From the NCBI GenBank assembly GCA_021772025.1, contig JAETNT010000007.1, forward strand, positions 1 through 64,000: a DNA stretch of 64,000 nucleotides, read 5' to 3'. The position numbers and the translations under genes are program-made. Source of the stretch: Enterocloster bolteae. Lineage in GTDB: Bacteria; Bacillota; Clostridia; Lachnospirales; Lachnospiraceae. Positions 41,931 to 52,671 of the stretch are shown here, piece after piece (positions within the stretch are counted from its first letter, which is position 1; each line of letters starts with the position of its first letter). The notes below the pieces were generated by a model that was given only the letters and a program-made list of their open reading frames with translations, was not told where the DNA came from and made no database searches.

Positions 41931-42081
41931 GTTACTGTTCATGGGGCATCTTCTTGCCCCGTCTTAAGGCGGACAAGAAGCATCTGGCATCCGCCCGATA
42001 GGGAAAACGGGATAAAAACCGTCTTACAAGCGAGCTTGACGCCTATTTTTGTCCCGCTTTCCCCGCTCTATGAACTATAAC
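41931..42081. repeat. Palindromic dispersed repeat, long form
   Basis: GTTACTGTTCAT at 41931 and ATGAACTATAAC ending at 42081 form imperfect terminal repeats. Inside are a CATCTTCTTGCCCC hairpin and a second inverted pair (GGGAAAACGGGA against TCCCGCTTTCCC). It fills most of the gap between topB and the cell-wall protein and contains no gene. Confidence 0.65.
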
Positions 42082-42091
42082 TTATATTCCG

Positions 42092-44305
42092 CTATTTATC
42101 TAAATTAAGTTTTGCAAAAGCATCGGCAAAAGGAGAATTTAGAGGCGTTTCTGCTTCCTTTTTCTGCTGATTCAAATATCGGGCCACATCCCGCCGGGAC
42201 ACCCCCGCCCCTTCTTTTTTACGGCGTTCTGTAAAAGAAGACAGCTTTTCTTTATATCCGCACCGACAGATAAAAATTTTCCCTTCCCCGCTTCCCTTCA
42301 GATCCATTTTTTTATGGCACTTGGGACAGCGGGCGTTGGAGGTCCGGGACACAGTCTCCCGGTATCCGCACTGCCGATCCTGACACACCAGCATCTGACT
42401 GTTCTTTCCGTTTACGGCCAGAAGACGCTTCCCGCAAACCGGGCATTTTTTATTGGTCATATTATCATGGCGGAAGCTTCCCTCTCCCGCCTTGATTTCT
42501 CCGATCAGGGAATTGGTATAATCCCGGATATCCTCCATAAAGTGATCCCGGTTTTCTTTTCCCTCTGAAATCTCCATAAGACGGCGCTCCCACCTAGCTG
42601 TAAGCTCCGGGGTCTTTAAGTCCTGGGGAACCAGTTCCAAAAGCTGCTTTGCTTTAGGAGTAAGGTAAATCTCCTGCCCCTTTTTCTCTAATAAGAAAGA
42701 ATGGAACAGCTTTTCAATAATGTCTGCCCGAGTAGCTACCGTTCCCAAACCGCCGGTTTCCCCCAAGGTTTTCACCATAGCTCGTTTCTCCTTTTCATCC
42801 TCCGTTTCCATGTAGGCAGCAGGATTTTCCATGGCGGCAAGAAGACTTCCTTCGGTAAAACGGGCCGGAGGTTTGGTTTTCCCTTCTGTAAGACTTAGAG
42901 GCTCCGGGCCCTCCGGCGGCAGAATTTCTCCTTCTTTCAGGGTCGGCAAAGCTCCCGAAGGAATACCTGCAAGACTTAGTTCCTCCTCATCTCTCTCTTC
43001 CTCATAGATCTCTCTCCAGCCTTTTTCCGTTACAATGCCGAAAGAGGAAACAAAAGACTCTGTCCCAATGGAAACAGTAACTTTCAGCTCCTGATATTCA
43101 TAAGGAGGATAAAGAACCGCCAGGAAGCGGCGGACTACCAGATCATAGATTCTCCTCTCGTCAATGGTCATATGATCCAGTTGGACAAACTGCTCCGTAG
43201 GAATAATGGCATGGTGATCTGAAACTTTTGCGTTATTCACAAAAAAAGCCTTAGGACTGATTTTTTGACCGGCAATTCGGCCGGCCGGCTTCCGGTAAGG
43301 GCCTGTAGCACAAGCCTTCAGCCGTTCCGGTATGGTAGGCAGGATATCGCTGCTTAAATACCGGGAATCGGTTCTGGGATAAGTTAATACTTTATGGTTC
43401 TCATACAGGCGCTGACATAGATTTAAAGTTTCCTTAGCGGAATATTGGTATCTTTGGTTGGCTTCCCTCTGAAGCTCTGTCAAATCATAGAGCAACGGAG
43501 GAGAAATAGATTTTGGAGTCTGCTTTTGTTCTTTTATCCGGGCTTTCTCTCCGGAAAGCTCCTTAATCAAAGTTTCTGCCCGGTTTTTATCAAAAGTTCT
43601 CTTATCTTTCGTCTTTCCATCCTGCCAGGTCAGCTTAAGACCTCCGTACCTCCCCCTAATACCATAATAAGTTTGAGGAACAAATTTTTTGATCTCCTGC
43701 TCCCGTTTCGCAATAATCGCTAAGGTAGGGGTTTGAACCCGTCCGCAGGATAGCTGAGCATTATATTTACAGGTGAGGGCCCGGGTGGCGTTAATCCCTA
43801 CCAGCCAGTCCGCCTCTGCCCGGCACATAGCCGCATCCCGCAGACCGTCATATTCCCGGCTGTCTTTTAAATGAGCGAATCCCTCCCGGATAGCCTTGTC
43901 GGTAACGGAGGAAATCCACAGCCGCTTAGCAGGCTTGGTGCAGCCGGCTTTTTCTAAAATCAAACGGGCCACCAACTCTCCTTCTCTTCCCGCATCGGTA
44001 GCGATGATAATCTGTCCTATATCTTTTCGGAACAGTTGAGTTTTTACCGCTCGAAACTGCCTGGCAGTCTGACGGATAACCGTAAGCCGGAAAGGCCTTG
44101 GCATCATGGGAAGGAAATCCAGCTTCCACTCTTTATAGTCATCGCTGTATTCTTCCGGATCGGCCAGCTCCACTAAATGGCCCAGGCCCCAGGTCACCAC
44201 ATATTCCTTCCCCTCTATGGCGCCCTCCAGGCTGCGGCCGCAGTCCAGCACCCGGGCAATATCCCGGGCCACAGAAGGCTTTTCCGCTAATACCAATGTT
44301 TTCAT
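42092..44305 (-). CDS. topB: DNA topoisomerase III
   Basis: The 737-residue type IA topoisomerase relaxes and decatenates single-stranded-containing DNA. It has the TOPRIM domain (MKTLVLAEKPSVARDIARVL, then IIIATDAGREGELVARLI), CGRVQTPTLAII and the active-site Tyr in KVLTYPRTDSRYL. The C-terminus has two zinc-ribbon segments (CPVCGKRLLAV, CQDRQCGY and CPKCHKKM, CRCGYKEKL) and a basic tail. Chromosomal copies of this type are common in Clostridia, though it is also found on conjugative elements; nothing else mobile is near. It follows the NCS2 permease gene by 14 bases. Confidence 0.95.
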   Translation of the reverse strand: MKTLVLAEKPSVARDIARVLDCGRSLEGAIEGKEYVVTWGLGHLVELADPEEYSDDYKEWKLDFLPMMPRPFRLTVIRQTARQFRAVKTQLFRKDIGQIIIATDAGREGELVARLILEKAGCTKPAKRLWISSVTDKAIREGFAHLKDSREYDGLRDAAMCRAEADWLVGINATRALTCKYNAQLSCGRVQTPTLAIIAKREQEIKKFVPQTYYGIRGRYGGLKLTWQDGKTKDKRTFDKNRAETLIKELSGEKARIKEQKQTPKSISPPLLYDLTELQREANQRYQYSAKETLNLCQRLYENHKVLTYPRTDSRYLSSDILPTIPERLKACATGPYRKPAGRIAGQKISPKAFFVNNAKVSDHHAIIPTEQFVQLDHMTIDERRIYDLVVRRFLAVLYPPYEYQELKVTVSIGTESFVSSFGIVTEKGWREIYEEERDEEELSLAGIPSGALPTLKEGEILPPEGPEPLSLTEGKTKPPARFTEGSLLAAMENPAAYMETEDEKEKRAMVKTLGETGGLGTVATRADIIEKLFHSFLLEKKGQEIYLTPKAKQLLELVPQDLKTPELTARWERRLMEISEGKENRDHFMEDIRDYTNSLIGEIKAGEGSFRHDNMTNKKCPVCGKRLLAVNGKNSQMLVCQDRQCGYRETVSRTSNARCPKCHKKMDLKGSGEGKIFICRCGYKEKLSSFTERRKKEGAGVSRRDVARYLNQQKKEAETPLNSPFADAFAKLNLDK

Positions 44306-44319
44306 GCGCTTTCTCCAAT

Positions 44320-45693
44320 TTAAATCAGGATATACTTTAATACGAAAAGAATTGCCAGCACATACATAAGGATGCTGATCTTCTTTTCTTTAAAACGGCC
44401 GGTAAGCAGGTTTAATCCCACATAGGAGATAACTCCCAAAGCAATTCCCTCGGAAATGCTGTACATAAACGGCATTGCAATAATGGTAATAAAGCTGGGA
44501 ATGGCCTCAGTGTAGTCGTTAAAATCTACCTTTATGATAGAGGTAAGCATCATAAACCCTACAATTACCAATGCCGGAGCCGTTGCAAAAGACGGAATCG
44601 CGAGGAAAAGCGGAGATAGAAACAGGGACAGTAAAAACAGCAAAGCGGTTACGATACTGGTAAGGCCGGTACGGCCGCCTGCGGATACTCCGGCAGAGCT
44701 CTCCACAAAGGTAGTTGTGGTGGAGGTTCCCAGCACAGCGCCTACAGAAGTTCCCACTGCATCTGCCAGCAAGGCGCCGCGGATTTTGGGAAGACTCCCG
44801 TCTTTATCCAGCATATCTGCTTTAGATGCCACGCCGATTAAAGTTCCCAGGGTGTCAAACATGTCTACAAATAAAAAGGCAAACATGATAATAAGGAAGT
44901 CTCCGGTAAGTACAAAGGAAAAGTCCATCTGCATAAAGGTAGGCATCACGCTGGGAACAGAAATTCCGTTTGAAAAGTCTGGAAGCAGGCTGAACCAGGC
45001 GGTTCCGTCAGGAACATAAATACCCAAAAGCTGGCAGACAATTCCCAGTACCCAAGTAATGACAATCCCCCATAAAATATTTCCCTTTACGTTTTTCGCC
45101 AGCAGCACTGCGGTAATGACAATGCCTATAAGGGCCAGTAGAACGGTAATCCCTTCGGTTTGAAAGGTTCCTGCTGCCAAAGAGCCTTTAAAGGAAAACA
45201 TTCCAAGAAGGGTAGAATCATTGTTTACTACAATTTTAGCATTTTGAAGCCCGATAAAAGCAATGAACAGGCCGATTCCTACGGATACCGCATGCTTTAG
45301 ATTCATGGGAATGGCATTGAAAATAGCTTCTCTCACTTTGGTCAATGACAGCAAAATGAACACCAGACCTTCTACAAATACAGCAGCCAGCGCCATCTGC
45401 CAGGTATATCCCATCCCCAGGACTACAGTATAGGCAAAGTAAGCGTTAAGCCCCATGCCGGGAGCCAGGGCAAAAGGATAGTTGGACAGCAGGGCCATAA
45501 GACAGGTGGCAAAAAAGGATGCCAGTACAGTGGCGGTAAATACGGCTCCCCTGTCCATGCCGGATGCAGACAGAATGTTAGGGTTGACCGCCAATATATA
45601 AGCCATGGTCATAAAAGTGGTTACCCCGGCCAATACCTCTGTCTTTACATCCGTGCGGTTTTCCTTCAGATGAAACAGCTTTTCCAGATTCAT
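44320..45693 (-). CDS. NCS2-family purine (guanine/hypoxanthine) permease
   Basis: The 457-residue membrane protein is an AzgA/PbuG-like purine:proton symporter with 14 hydrophobic segments. Diagnostic stretches are TEVLAGVTTFMTMAYILAVNPNIL, PGMGLNAYFAYTVV, MFAFLFVDMFDTLGTLIGV and STTTTFVESSAGVSAGGRTGLTSIV. It imports guanine and hypoxanthine or adenine. It lies 38 bases downstream of the hscC gene and upstream of topB, apparently a read-through arrangement without a recognisable purine riboswitch in front. Confidence 0.93.
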   Translation of the reverse strand: MNLEKLFHLKENRTDVKTEVLAGVTTFMTMAYILAVNPNILSASGMDRGAVFTATVLASFFATCLMALLSNYPFALAPGMGLNAYFAYTVVLGMGYTWQMALAAVFVEGLVFILLSLTKVREAIFNAIPMNLKHAVSVGIGLFIAFIGLQNAKIVVNNDSTLLGMFSFKGSLAAGTFQTEGITVLLALIGIVITAVLLAKNVKGNILWGIVITWVLGIVCQLLGIYVPDGTAWFSLLPDFSNGISVPSVMPTFMQMDFSFVLTGDFLIIMFAFLFVDMFDTLGTLIGVASKADMLDKDGSLPKIRGALLADAVGTSVGAVLGTSTTTTFVESSAGVSAGGRTGLTSIVTALLFLLSLFLSPLFLAIPSFATAPALVIVGFMMLTSIIKVDFNDYTEAIPSFITIIAMPFMYSISEGIALGVISYVGLNLLTGRFKEKKISILMYVLAILFVLKYILI

Positions 45694-45731
45694 TGTTCAT
45701 TCCTCCTATGGTTTGTTGTAGCAGTTCATTA

Positions 45732-47420
45732 TTAAAAATCTTCCAGTTCCTTTAGCTTCTCTTGTAATTCTTCCCGGGCTTCCTGAATCTTTCCTCCGTC
45801 ATGGGAGTCTAAGGCATCTTCAAACCGGCGGATATACTGCTCCAGCACAATCCGATCCGCACCGATACTTTCCTCGTAAATCCGGTCGCTTCGGAGAAGG
45901 AGCAGCTTGTTTTCCTCCTTCTCCCTGGGGGGGATCTTTAAATAAGACAGAGTCTCCAGACGTTCTGCAATCTCTTCATCGCTCATACCGTTGTCCTTCC
46001 CTTTAATGACAGCTTTTTTCTTTTCTCCTGTAGAAATAACCGTCACCTCCACCTCCAGTATGGAATTGATATCATAGGTATAAGTCACATCCACGGCTTC
46101 TTCTCCCGCCTTATTCTTAGGTACATTAATGGTAAGCTCCCCCAGAAGCAGATTATTCTGTGCAAACCGGCTCTCCCCCTGAAGGACAGAGATAGAAATC
46201 TTGCTTTGGTCATCATGAACCGTATAAAACCGTTCTGTCCGGCTGGCGGGAATCACAGTGTTGCGCTCGATAATGGGACAAAAATGCCCTTTTTCAAACT
46301 GGCCTTTTCCTCTTGCTACCACCACCTCCGTCCCCAGTGTGAAAGAGCAGACATCTGTCAGGATAACCTCTTTCACCTCCTTTCTTCTCTCTTTCATAGC
46401 CGCCTGGATAGCAGCGCCCAGGGCCACCGCCTCATCCGGATTAATGCTGGTGTTGGGAAATTTCTTAAAGAGGCGGACAATAAAATCCCTTACTATTTGG
46501 AACTTTGTCCCCCCGCCTACCAAAACCACCACATCAATGTCGGAAAGCTTAATGTGGGCGTCGGAAAGGCTTCTCTGAACCGGCTTGCGGATTCGCTCTA
46601 AAAGAGGCTCGCAGTCCTTCTCATATTGGGAATAGGTAATCGTGGCTTCCTTGTATTCTTCCCCTATGAGACAGCGCATTACCGCTTCTTTGCTCTCGGA
46701 AAGCTTCAGCTTGCATTGCTCCGCCTGCTTACGGATATGAGCCAAAGTCTTTCTGTCCAAAGTATTTACATCCAGCTTTTGTTCCCCGATAAACCAGCGC
46801 TCAATAATTTCGGTAAAATCCTCACCCCCCAGATAATTGTCCCCTGCCACGGCCCGGACCTCCAGGATATTTTCATAAAGCTCCAGAATCGACACGTCAA
46901 AGGTGCCTCCCCCCAGGTCAAATACCAAAAAGCGGGTATCCCTGGTTTTTTCATACAGGCCGTAAGCAATGGCAGCGGCCGTAGGCTCGCTGATAATCCG
47001 TTCTACTTTAAAACCTGCCAGCTCTCCTGCACGTTTGGTCGCCTTTCTCCGTTTGTCATCAAAATAAGCAGGAACGCTGATCACCGCCTCAGTAACCGGC
47101 TCTCCCAAAAAGGCCTCTGCATCTTCCTTTAACATCCTCAGTACCAGAGCAGACAACTCTTCCGGGGTAAAACTTTTACTGCCCAATTTATATTTCCGCC
47201 CCGTTCCCATGCTGCGCTTAAATACTTCCGCTACTGTATCCGGATATAGGCTTCTCCGTTCCTTTGCCGTCTCCCCTACATATACTTCGTCATTTTCATC
47301 TACGCTGACAATAGACGGCGTCAGATGTTTTCCTAAACGGTTGGGAATAATCTTTGGGCCGTCTTCACTGTAATAGGCTGCCAAGCTGTTGGTAGTTCCC
47401 AAGTCAATTCCTATTATCAT
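45732..47420 (-). CDS. hscC: HscC-type Hsp70 chaperone
   Basis: The 562-residue protein is a short Hsp70 of the HscC class. It has the ATPase motifs [51 protein letters not shown] and [16 protein letters not shown], and a reduced substrate-binding domain with [26 protein letters not shown]. It ends with a short helical lid. It overlaps the J-domain/TPR gene by four bases (ATGA), so the two are co-translated and probably work as a chaperone pair. It is distinct from the housekeeping DnaK. Confidence 0.9.
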   Translation of the reverse strand: MIIGIDLGTTNSLAAYYSEDGPKIIPNRLGKHLTPSIVSVDENDEVYVGETAKERRSLYPDTVAEVFKRSMGTGRKYKLGSKSFTPEELSALVLRMLKEDAEAFLGEPVTEAVISVPAYFDDKRRKATKRAGELAGFKVERIISEPTAAAIAYGLYEKTRDTRFLVFDLGGGTFDVSILELYENILEVRAVAGDNYLGGEDFTEIIERWFIGEQKLDVNTLDRKTLAHIRKQAEQCKLKLSESKEAVMRCLIGEEYKEATITYSQYEKDCEPLLERIRKPVQRSLSDAHIKLSDIDVVVLVGGGTKFQIVRDFIVRLFKKFPNTSINPDEAVALGAAIQAAMKERRKEVKEVILTDVCSFTLGTEVVVARGKGQFEKGHFCPIIERNTVIPASRTERFYTVHDDQSKISISVLQGESRFAQNNLLLGELTINVPKNKAGEEAVDVTYTYDINSILEVEVTVISTGEKKKAVIKGKDNGMSDEEIAERLETLSYLKIPPREKEENKLLLLRSDRIYEESIGADRIVLEQYIRRFEDALDSHDGGKIQEAREELQEKLKELEDF

Positions 47421-50400
47421 ATATTTTTAAACTCCTTTACTGCACTGCTGAAAATCCAGGCATAAGTAAATACCGGATCTTGTTCCAAAACCTTTCGGAT
47501 CTCCTGAAAGGCCTCTTCCTTCTGTCCATGCGCCCAGGCCCACAGCGCCCTGCTGCAGCCAAGCTCCATACATTCTGCTTTTTCGCAATGATAGCAAAAA
47601 TGGCATGCTTCCTCTTGTTTTAAATAAGTTTCTGCCTCCGAAAGCTTTCCTTCCAGAAGATGCAGAAGAAACATTTCGAAAAGCCGCGCTTTTTTATAAG
47701 CACAATTATCTGTAGAATCTTCCAGAGAGGCATACTCCTCCAAAAGCGCACTCTTATAGAGCGCCGTATATTTATCCGCTTTATCCTTTCTGTTCTTAAG
47801 CCAAAAATAAACGGCAGCTGTCAAACAAGCGCTGCGGTAGCTATTGTCCCGTTTTTCATAAGCCTTTACCGCTTTTTCCATCGCCTGGCCTAAAAACAAG
47901 GTTTTCCTTTTAAACATCAGAATTTGTGCCTTACGGTAAGCCGTTTCCCCTTTTCCGCTATAGGGTGCCGCTTTTTGCACTGCGTCCTCTGCCTTCTTAA
48001 AATCCCCTAAATAGCAGTATAGATCCACAGCCTTATCATAGTATTCCGCCTCCCTGTCCTTCGGGAAAAATTTTTTCCACATCTCAAGGGCTTCGTCATA
48101 CCGCTTAAGAGCCTCATAGGCCTGACCTACCGTTTTTACCACCGCATATTTCCCGGGATACCGTCTCTGGTTTTCCAAATACGCATCCAGGGCCTTCTCA
48201 TATTCTCCCATCTTCATATAAATAGATCCTAAAGTCTCATAAAAATAGGTAGTAGGCTCGGATTCCATAAGACTAATAGCTTTCTGAATCAGCTCCAGAG
48301 CTTTTTCCTGCTGCCCCATCCGGCTGTAAGCGCAGGCAGAATTGGCCCAGGCAAACTGGTTCTCCGGGGACAGTTCCCCTGCCTTTAAGAAATCAGCCAA
48401 AGCCTTTTCCAGATATCCGGCCTCCATATATAAAAGGCCTCTGTTAACATAATCGTAGGAAGTTCCGCCCAGCTCGATTCTTTTGTCTGCATAAGGAATC
48501 CCTTGGTTAAAGTACCCAATCTTTCCTGTGTTATCAAAGAGAACCTGATACAGATCCGTCATCTTCCGCAGATAGTCCGGGTTTTCCGGTTCTACTTTCA
48601 ACGCTTTCTCCATAGACTCCACGGCTGCAGACCTCTTTCCCATCTTCTCGTAACATTCCGCCACATAATAATGGTAGGCCCCGGATTCCCCATAGTCTTT
48701 CCCGCACCGTTCATAGGCCTCAAGGGCCTCCTTCCACCTGTTTAACCGGCGAAGAATATTGCCTTCAATCCAATTATAGCGGCTCTCTTTCCCGTCCATC
48801 TTTTTAGCCTGCCGGATAGCTTTTAAGGCCTCCTCCTGTTTTCCCAAAAAACTATAGGTAATGCAGATTTCCGCTTCCAGAAAGGCCGCATCCTTTTCCT
48901 CAAATTCCCGCTCTCTCTCGTCGGGAACCTTCTTCATAATATTCGCTATCTCCGCTCTTAACGTCAGCATGGACTCCAGAGCCTGCCTCATAGGTTCCTT
49001 CCCTTCGGCCAGTTCCCGTTCCATCCGGCATTTGAAAATCTTTAAAGGGATGGTGTAAACTTGGTTTTCCTTGGCCTCCTCTATCAAAGCCTCCAGATCC
49101 GACCAGCGTTCCAAATCGTTGTACACCTCAGCGGCGGCTGTATAAACAGGGGCAAATCCCGGATAAATATTTTTTGCCCTGTAAAAGTCCTCAATCACTC
49201 CTCTTGCGTCCCGGATAGCTACATAGCACTCCTGGCGCATAACATAAGCAGGAAAATATCCCTCATCCTCTTCTATAAGCTCTGTCAAGACCCGGATAGC
49301 TGCCTCATAATCTTCTTTGGAGGAAAGAAAATTGGCCCTTGCTTTGTATATGCTGGCTTTCTCCATCCAATAGGCGGCATCTCTGCTTCCCAGTTCTCTG
49401 GTACGGTTGATACAGGAAAGAGCCTTTTCAAAGTTTTCCACCCCTTTTCCCTCTTCCCCGTCTAAGCGGTGGAGACGGGCTAAAAGGCCGTTGGACGTAA
49501 TAAGCCTCCGGGTGGTTTTCTCCCTCTCTTCCTCATCCGGCTCCTTTTCCTTCCAGGAGTCCTCTCTTTTTTCCAGATACTCCCTCCATAAAATTAAATG
49601 CTCCATAGCCCGTTCTCTTTGTTGATTGGTATAATAGAGCTTTCCCATTAAATTATGGTATTCTTCTGCATTTTCACTATCCGGAAGGCGGTTGACAAGA
49701 AGAGCCAGAGCATCCTGAATCCGGTCGTTCTGCAGATAACACCATCCCAGTTCCAAAACATGCCCAAAATCAGAAGGCTCTTCTTCCATTGCCTGGCGAT
49801 AGCGCTGTATCAGGGATTGGTTAATGGTTTTAAGCATTTCCATAACCTCCGGCTCCCGATTTCCCGCCACAGTTCCGCCGTCAATGGCTTCTATAGCATA
49901 TTCCTTGGCCTTTTCCAGGCTGTCTTTTTCCATCCAGTATTTTCCCAACATCTTATTAGCGGTAAAATTGTGAGGATTATCTTTTAAAAGCTCCTGAAAC
50001 TTTTGGGCGGCCAATTCTTTCTCTCCTAATTCCCAAAATACCAGGCCCGACACATAGCATACCCGGCTATCTTCCGGAAGTGTCTGACAGGCTTTATCGG
50101 TCAGAGCCCTGGCCCTCTCTTTTTCTCCCCTTTCAGCCAGTATCCTAGCCTGATCCAGATCCCCGTAAGGGTGAGAGATAGGAAGGCTTGCCATCTGACT
50201 CATCAATGCCTCTGCCCTGTCCTTGTCCTCTTCCGCTAAAGCGTTATCGAATTCAAAGTACAGGTTTATATATAAGTCATAATCCCCATCGTCAGGCCCT
50301 TCAAAAAACTCCATCGGAAACCAGCTTCCCTCCCGGCATACATTGAGAAGGAAATCTACAAAGTTTCCCGGGTAAGACTCGTAAAGTTCTTTGGCGCTTT

Positions 50401-50824
50401 CCGTAAAATTCCAAACTTGGTCCAGGTATTTCCATATGTCTGTAGTCAGCCGGAAATGATTCATCAAAAAGGTTAAAAGACGTGCTTTACATTCTTCTCC
50501 GGAATCTAAAGAGACACACAGCTCTTCCTCCATCAGCTCTTTCCATTTTTCCAAATTTAGCCGATCCGGAAGGCATTCGTAGATTTTTTTTAACCGGGCT
50601 TCCCACATCCCTTCCGGTGAGGTATCTTCTACTTCTTCCTTCTCTTCTTCCTCGGATCTGGCATATTCAAGAGCCGTCTCATAGGCGGACCTTAACTCTT
50701 TAAATCCCTCCGCATCATCTTCCGGATTAACGGATTTCAACTTTTCCCGGTAAGCTCCTTTTATGGCTTTCTCATCTTTTACCTGGGAAAGGCCTAATAT
50801 TAAAAATGATCTTGTAATATCCAT
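47417..50824 (-). CDS. J-domain-like, tetratricopeptide-repeat co-chaperone
   Basis: The 1135-residue protein begins with a degenerate J-domain (residues 1-55: [24 protein letters not shown], then [20 protein letters not shown]), in which the usual HPD is replaced by NPE. The rest is a long array of tetratricopeptide-type helices, for example [49 protein letters not shown] and [21 protein letters not shown], covering about 220-1130. No signal peptide or membrane helix is visible. It overlaps hscC and follows the secreted glycosidase-like gene by 13 bases. It probably recruits HscC to particular clients through the repeats. Confidence 0.85.
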   Translation of the reverse strand: MDITRSFLILGLSQVKDEKAIKGAYREKLKSVNPEDDAEGFKELRSAYETALEYARSEEEEKEEVEDTSPEGMWEARLKKIYECLPDRLNLEKWKELMEEELCVSLDSGEECKARLLTFLMNHFRLTTDIWKYLDQVWNFTESAKELYESYPGNFVDFLLNVCREGSWFPMEFFEGPDDGDYDLYINLYFEFDNALAEEDKDRAEALMSQMASLPISHPYGDLDQARILAERGEKERARALTDKACQTLPEDSRVCYVSGLVFWELGEKELAAQKFQELLKDNPHNFTANKMLGKYWMEKDSLEKAKEYAIEAIDGGTVAGNREPEVMEMLKTINQSLIQRYRQAMEEEPSDFGHVLELGWCYLQNDRIQDALALLVNRLPDSENAEEYHNLMGKLYYTNQQRERAMEHLILWREYLEKREDSWKEKEPDEEEREKTTRRLITSNGLLARLHRLDGEEGKGVENFEKALSCINRTRELGSRDAAYWMEKASIYKARANFLSSKEDYEAAIRVLTELIEEDEGYFPAYVMRQECYVAIRDARGVIEDFYRAKNIYPGFAPVYTAAAEVYNDLERWSDLEALIEEAKENQVYTIPLKIFKCRMERELAEGKEPMRQALESMLTLRAEIANIMKKVPDEREREFEEKDAAFLEAEICITYSFLGKQEEALKAIRQAKKMDGKESRYNWIEGNILRRLNRWKEALEAYERCGKDYGESGAYHYYVAECYEKMGKRSAAVESMEKALKVEPENPDYLRKMTDLYQVLFDNTGKIGYFNQGIPYADKRIELGGTSYDYVNRGLLYMEAGYLEKALADFLKAGELSPENQFAWANSACAYSRMGQQEKALELIQKAISLMESEPTTYFYETLGSIYMKMGEYEKALDAYLENQRRYPGKYAVVKTVGQAYEALKRYDEALEMWKKFFPKDREAEYYDKAVDLYCYLGDFKKAEDAVQKAAPYSGKGETAYRKAQILMFKRKTLFLGQAMEKAVKAYEKRDNSYRSACLTAAVYFWLKNRKDKADKYTALYKSALLEEYASLEDSTDNCAYKKARLFEMFLLHLLEGKLSEAETYLKQEEACHFCYHCEKAECMELGCSRALWAWAHGQKEEAFQEIRKVLEQDPVFTYAWIFSSAVKEFKNI

Positions 50825-50837
50825 AAAAATCCCCCCA

Positions 50838-52481
50838 TTACAGGCTGGAGTTTAATATCCGCACCGCTTCCAGGCAGCTATCCGGATTGCCGTTTATATC
50901 ATAAAGCTTTCCTTCTGTCACCTGAGTATATACTTTAATATTGTCTAAATATACTGTATTGTCTGAAGAAATAGACAGTTCGTTTAGGCCGGTTCCCGAA
51001 AACTCTAAGTTTAACTGCTGCTTTCCTTCCACCTTCACTGTCCTGCTAATTTTTCCCAAAGACACGGTCAGGTTGCTGCCGGACGGACTGTCTGCCTGAA
51101 GGCGTACTTGAACCGTATCTCCTTTTACAGCGCTTCCCGCTGTATTCACCGCCTGAGAAATGCGGCTGTAGCCCTCAAGTTTCATTTGATTCGAACCGTC
51201 CCGCTCCTCTACCTGGGTTCGACCGAAAGTGTTCCAGCCTCCATCACCCAAAGCAAACTGGCAGTTATAAATCATGTTGTTCCCGTAGTCCCGGTATGTC
51301 CACACTCCATATCCCAGAATCCTCCCCTTTAAAACAGGAGCCAGACTGCTAAGATACACAGGGATCTCTCCCTCGTCCAGCCTGGAATTTTCCTCAAACC
51401 CCGGCGTATTGTCCGTAAATAAAAGCTGATCAATATAAAGGGGCTTTCCCCCATTGTGAAGTCTCACCCAGTCTAAGGTTGCAGCTGTCTGGGGAAGAAC
51501 CTGATCCGCTGTCATATATTCATTTCCCATAGACATCCCCATGGAAACCGCATACATAAGAGAGGTGTAAGCGGAATCCTGGCATCCGAAAGTTGTCACA
51601 TGGGAAAAGCCCACAGGCTGTCCGTCCTGCTTATTTACAGAATCCACATCGGCTCGTACTTCCATAGAAAGATTGGGGAATACAGCCTGGCTCTCTGCCA
51701 GAAGCCGGTTTAAAAAGCTGTCATAGAAATTCAGGAACAGGCCATAGGCCTCCTTTTCCCGTCTCGGCAGGTATAACTGGCTCCAGTCTTCAAAGCTCTC
51801 TCCATACTGGCGGCCTGCCTCTTCCAAGGAAACCGTTTCTTTTACATAATCGGTATATCCTATATCCTCCGCCAAACGGCGGCTGTAGGCAGTATCTCCC
51901 AGTTCACCTGCCGTATGGGTAAAGTTCCAAAAGTCTTCCCAAGTTAAAAAACCGCCGTAAAAGTTGGGATGTCCGGAAGATTCTTCATAGATTCGTTCTA
52001 CATAATCCATCCAGGCCTCTCTCACTTCTTCCTTATATATCAAATCCTGGTACCGCTCTAAAACATTTCCGCTTCCCGCATGGTCCCAGGTATAACCCAC
52101 TCTGAGGATTACCAAAAGTCCCTCTTCGTTGGCAGCGTCCATTACCCGGTGAAGCTTGTTCAGAGCATATTGGTTATAGCGGCGGCTCTCCATATCAATC
52201 TGAAATTCTCTCCAGGGCACAGCCAGAATAATGCTGTTAAAACCATCTGCAGCAATCTGTCTCAGATCTTCTTCTAAAAAATCATCTTCCAGGTTCCAGA
52301 AATTAATGACCCAGTCGTCGGCATAATAGGTGACCGATTTCAGATAAGAAGCCTCCGTTTCTTTTTCCTCCCCTTTTGGGGCGGCGGCCGCCTGATAGCT
52401 TGGAATCCACAGACTTAAACACAAGATAAGGGCAAGAGTGATCCAGGAATCCGGATTTCGTTTGTTCCTTGTCTTTTTCAT
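50838..52481 (-). CDS. Secreted glycoside-hydrolase-like TIM-barrel protein
   Basis: With the start at 52481 (TGGAGG upstream), the product has 547 residues and an N-terminal signal (SWITLALILCLSLWIPSYQAAAA). The core resembles a clan GH-A glycosidase barrel: FNSIILAVPWREFQ, VILRVGYTWDH, FYGGFLTWEDFWNF and KPLYIDQLLF contain aromatic and acidic residues typical of the active-site strands. The final 130 residues form a beta-sandwich-like module ending in LSISSDNTVYLDNIKVYT, probably for carbohydrate binding. The substrate is unknown. A promoter lies upstream, and it heads a run of genes that includes the chaperone pair. Confidence 0.75.
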   Translation of the reverse strand: MKKTRNKRNPDSWITLALILCLSLWIPSYQAAAAPKGEEKETEASYLKSVTYYADDWVINFWNLEDDFLEEDLRQIAADGFNSIILAVPWREFQIDMESRRYNQYALNKLHRVMDAANEEGLLVILRVGYTWDHAGSGNVLERYQDLIYKEEVREAWMDYVERIYEESSGHPNFYGGFLTWEDFWNFTHTAGELGDTAYSRRLAEDIGYTDYVKETVSLEEAGRQYGESFEDWSQLYLPRREKEAYGLFLNFYDSFLNRLLAESQAVFPNLSMEVRADVDSVNKQDGQPVGFSHVTTFGCQDSAYTSLMYAVSMGMSMGNEYMTADQVLPQTAATLDWVRLHNGGKPLYIDQLLFTDNTPGFEENSRLDEGEIPVYLSSLAPVLKGRILGYGVWTYRDYGNNMIYNCQFALGDGGWNTFGRTQVEERDGSNQMKLEGYSRISQAVNTAGSAVKGDTVQVRLQADSPSGSNLTVSLGKISRTVKVEGKQQLNLEFSGTGLNELSISSDNTVYLDNIKVYTQVTEGKLYDINGNPDSCLEAVRILNSSL

Positions 52482-52543
52482 CGATTTTCCTCCATTAGGT
52501 GATTTTTTCGCCTCAGCGGATAAAATCAATCCCGCTTCTTACC

Positions 52544-52571
52544 ATGATACCAAAAAATACGGTAATTTCAA
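52544..52571 (-). promoter_or_regulatory. Promoter of the glycosidase-chaperone run
   Basis: TTGAAA (52566-52571) and TATCAT (52544-52549) have a 16-base spacer on the minus strand. It may drive the glycosidase-like gene and the genes after it. Confidence 0.5.
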
Positions 52572-52605
52572 GAAAAAGAGAAAATATTTCATAAAATAGA
52601 TGTTT

Positions 52606-52654
52606 TAAAAAAGCAAAGCCGGCAAGATTCCGCAAAAAGGCGGAAAACTGCCGG
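52606..52654 (-). terminator. Terminator after the AEC transporter gene
   Basis: CCGGCAGTTTTCCGC pairs with GCGGAATCTTGCCGG in one hairpin (52619-52654) with a minor mismatch. On the minus strand TTTGCTTTTTT follows, so the transcript ends here. Confidence 0.88.
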
Positions 52655-52671
52655 AAAATTTTTGAAAAGGG

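Noticed and set aside
42092-44305. topB taken as a mark of an integrative conjugative element
   Set aside because: No relaxase, type IV secretion, integrase or attachment site lies near; a chromosomal topoisomerase III is sufficient.
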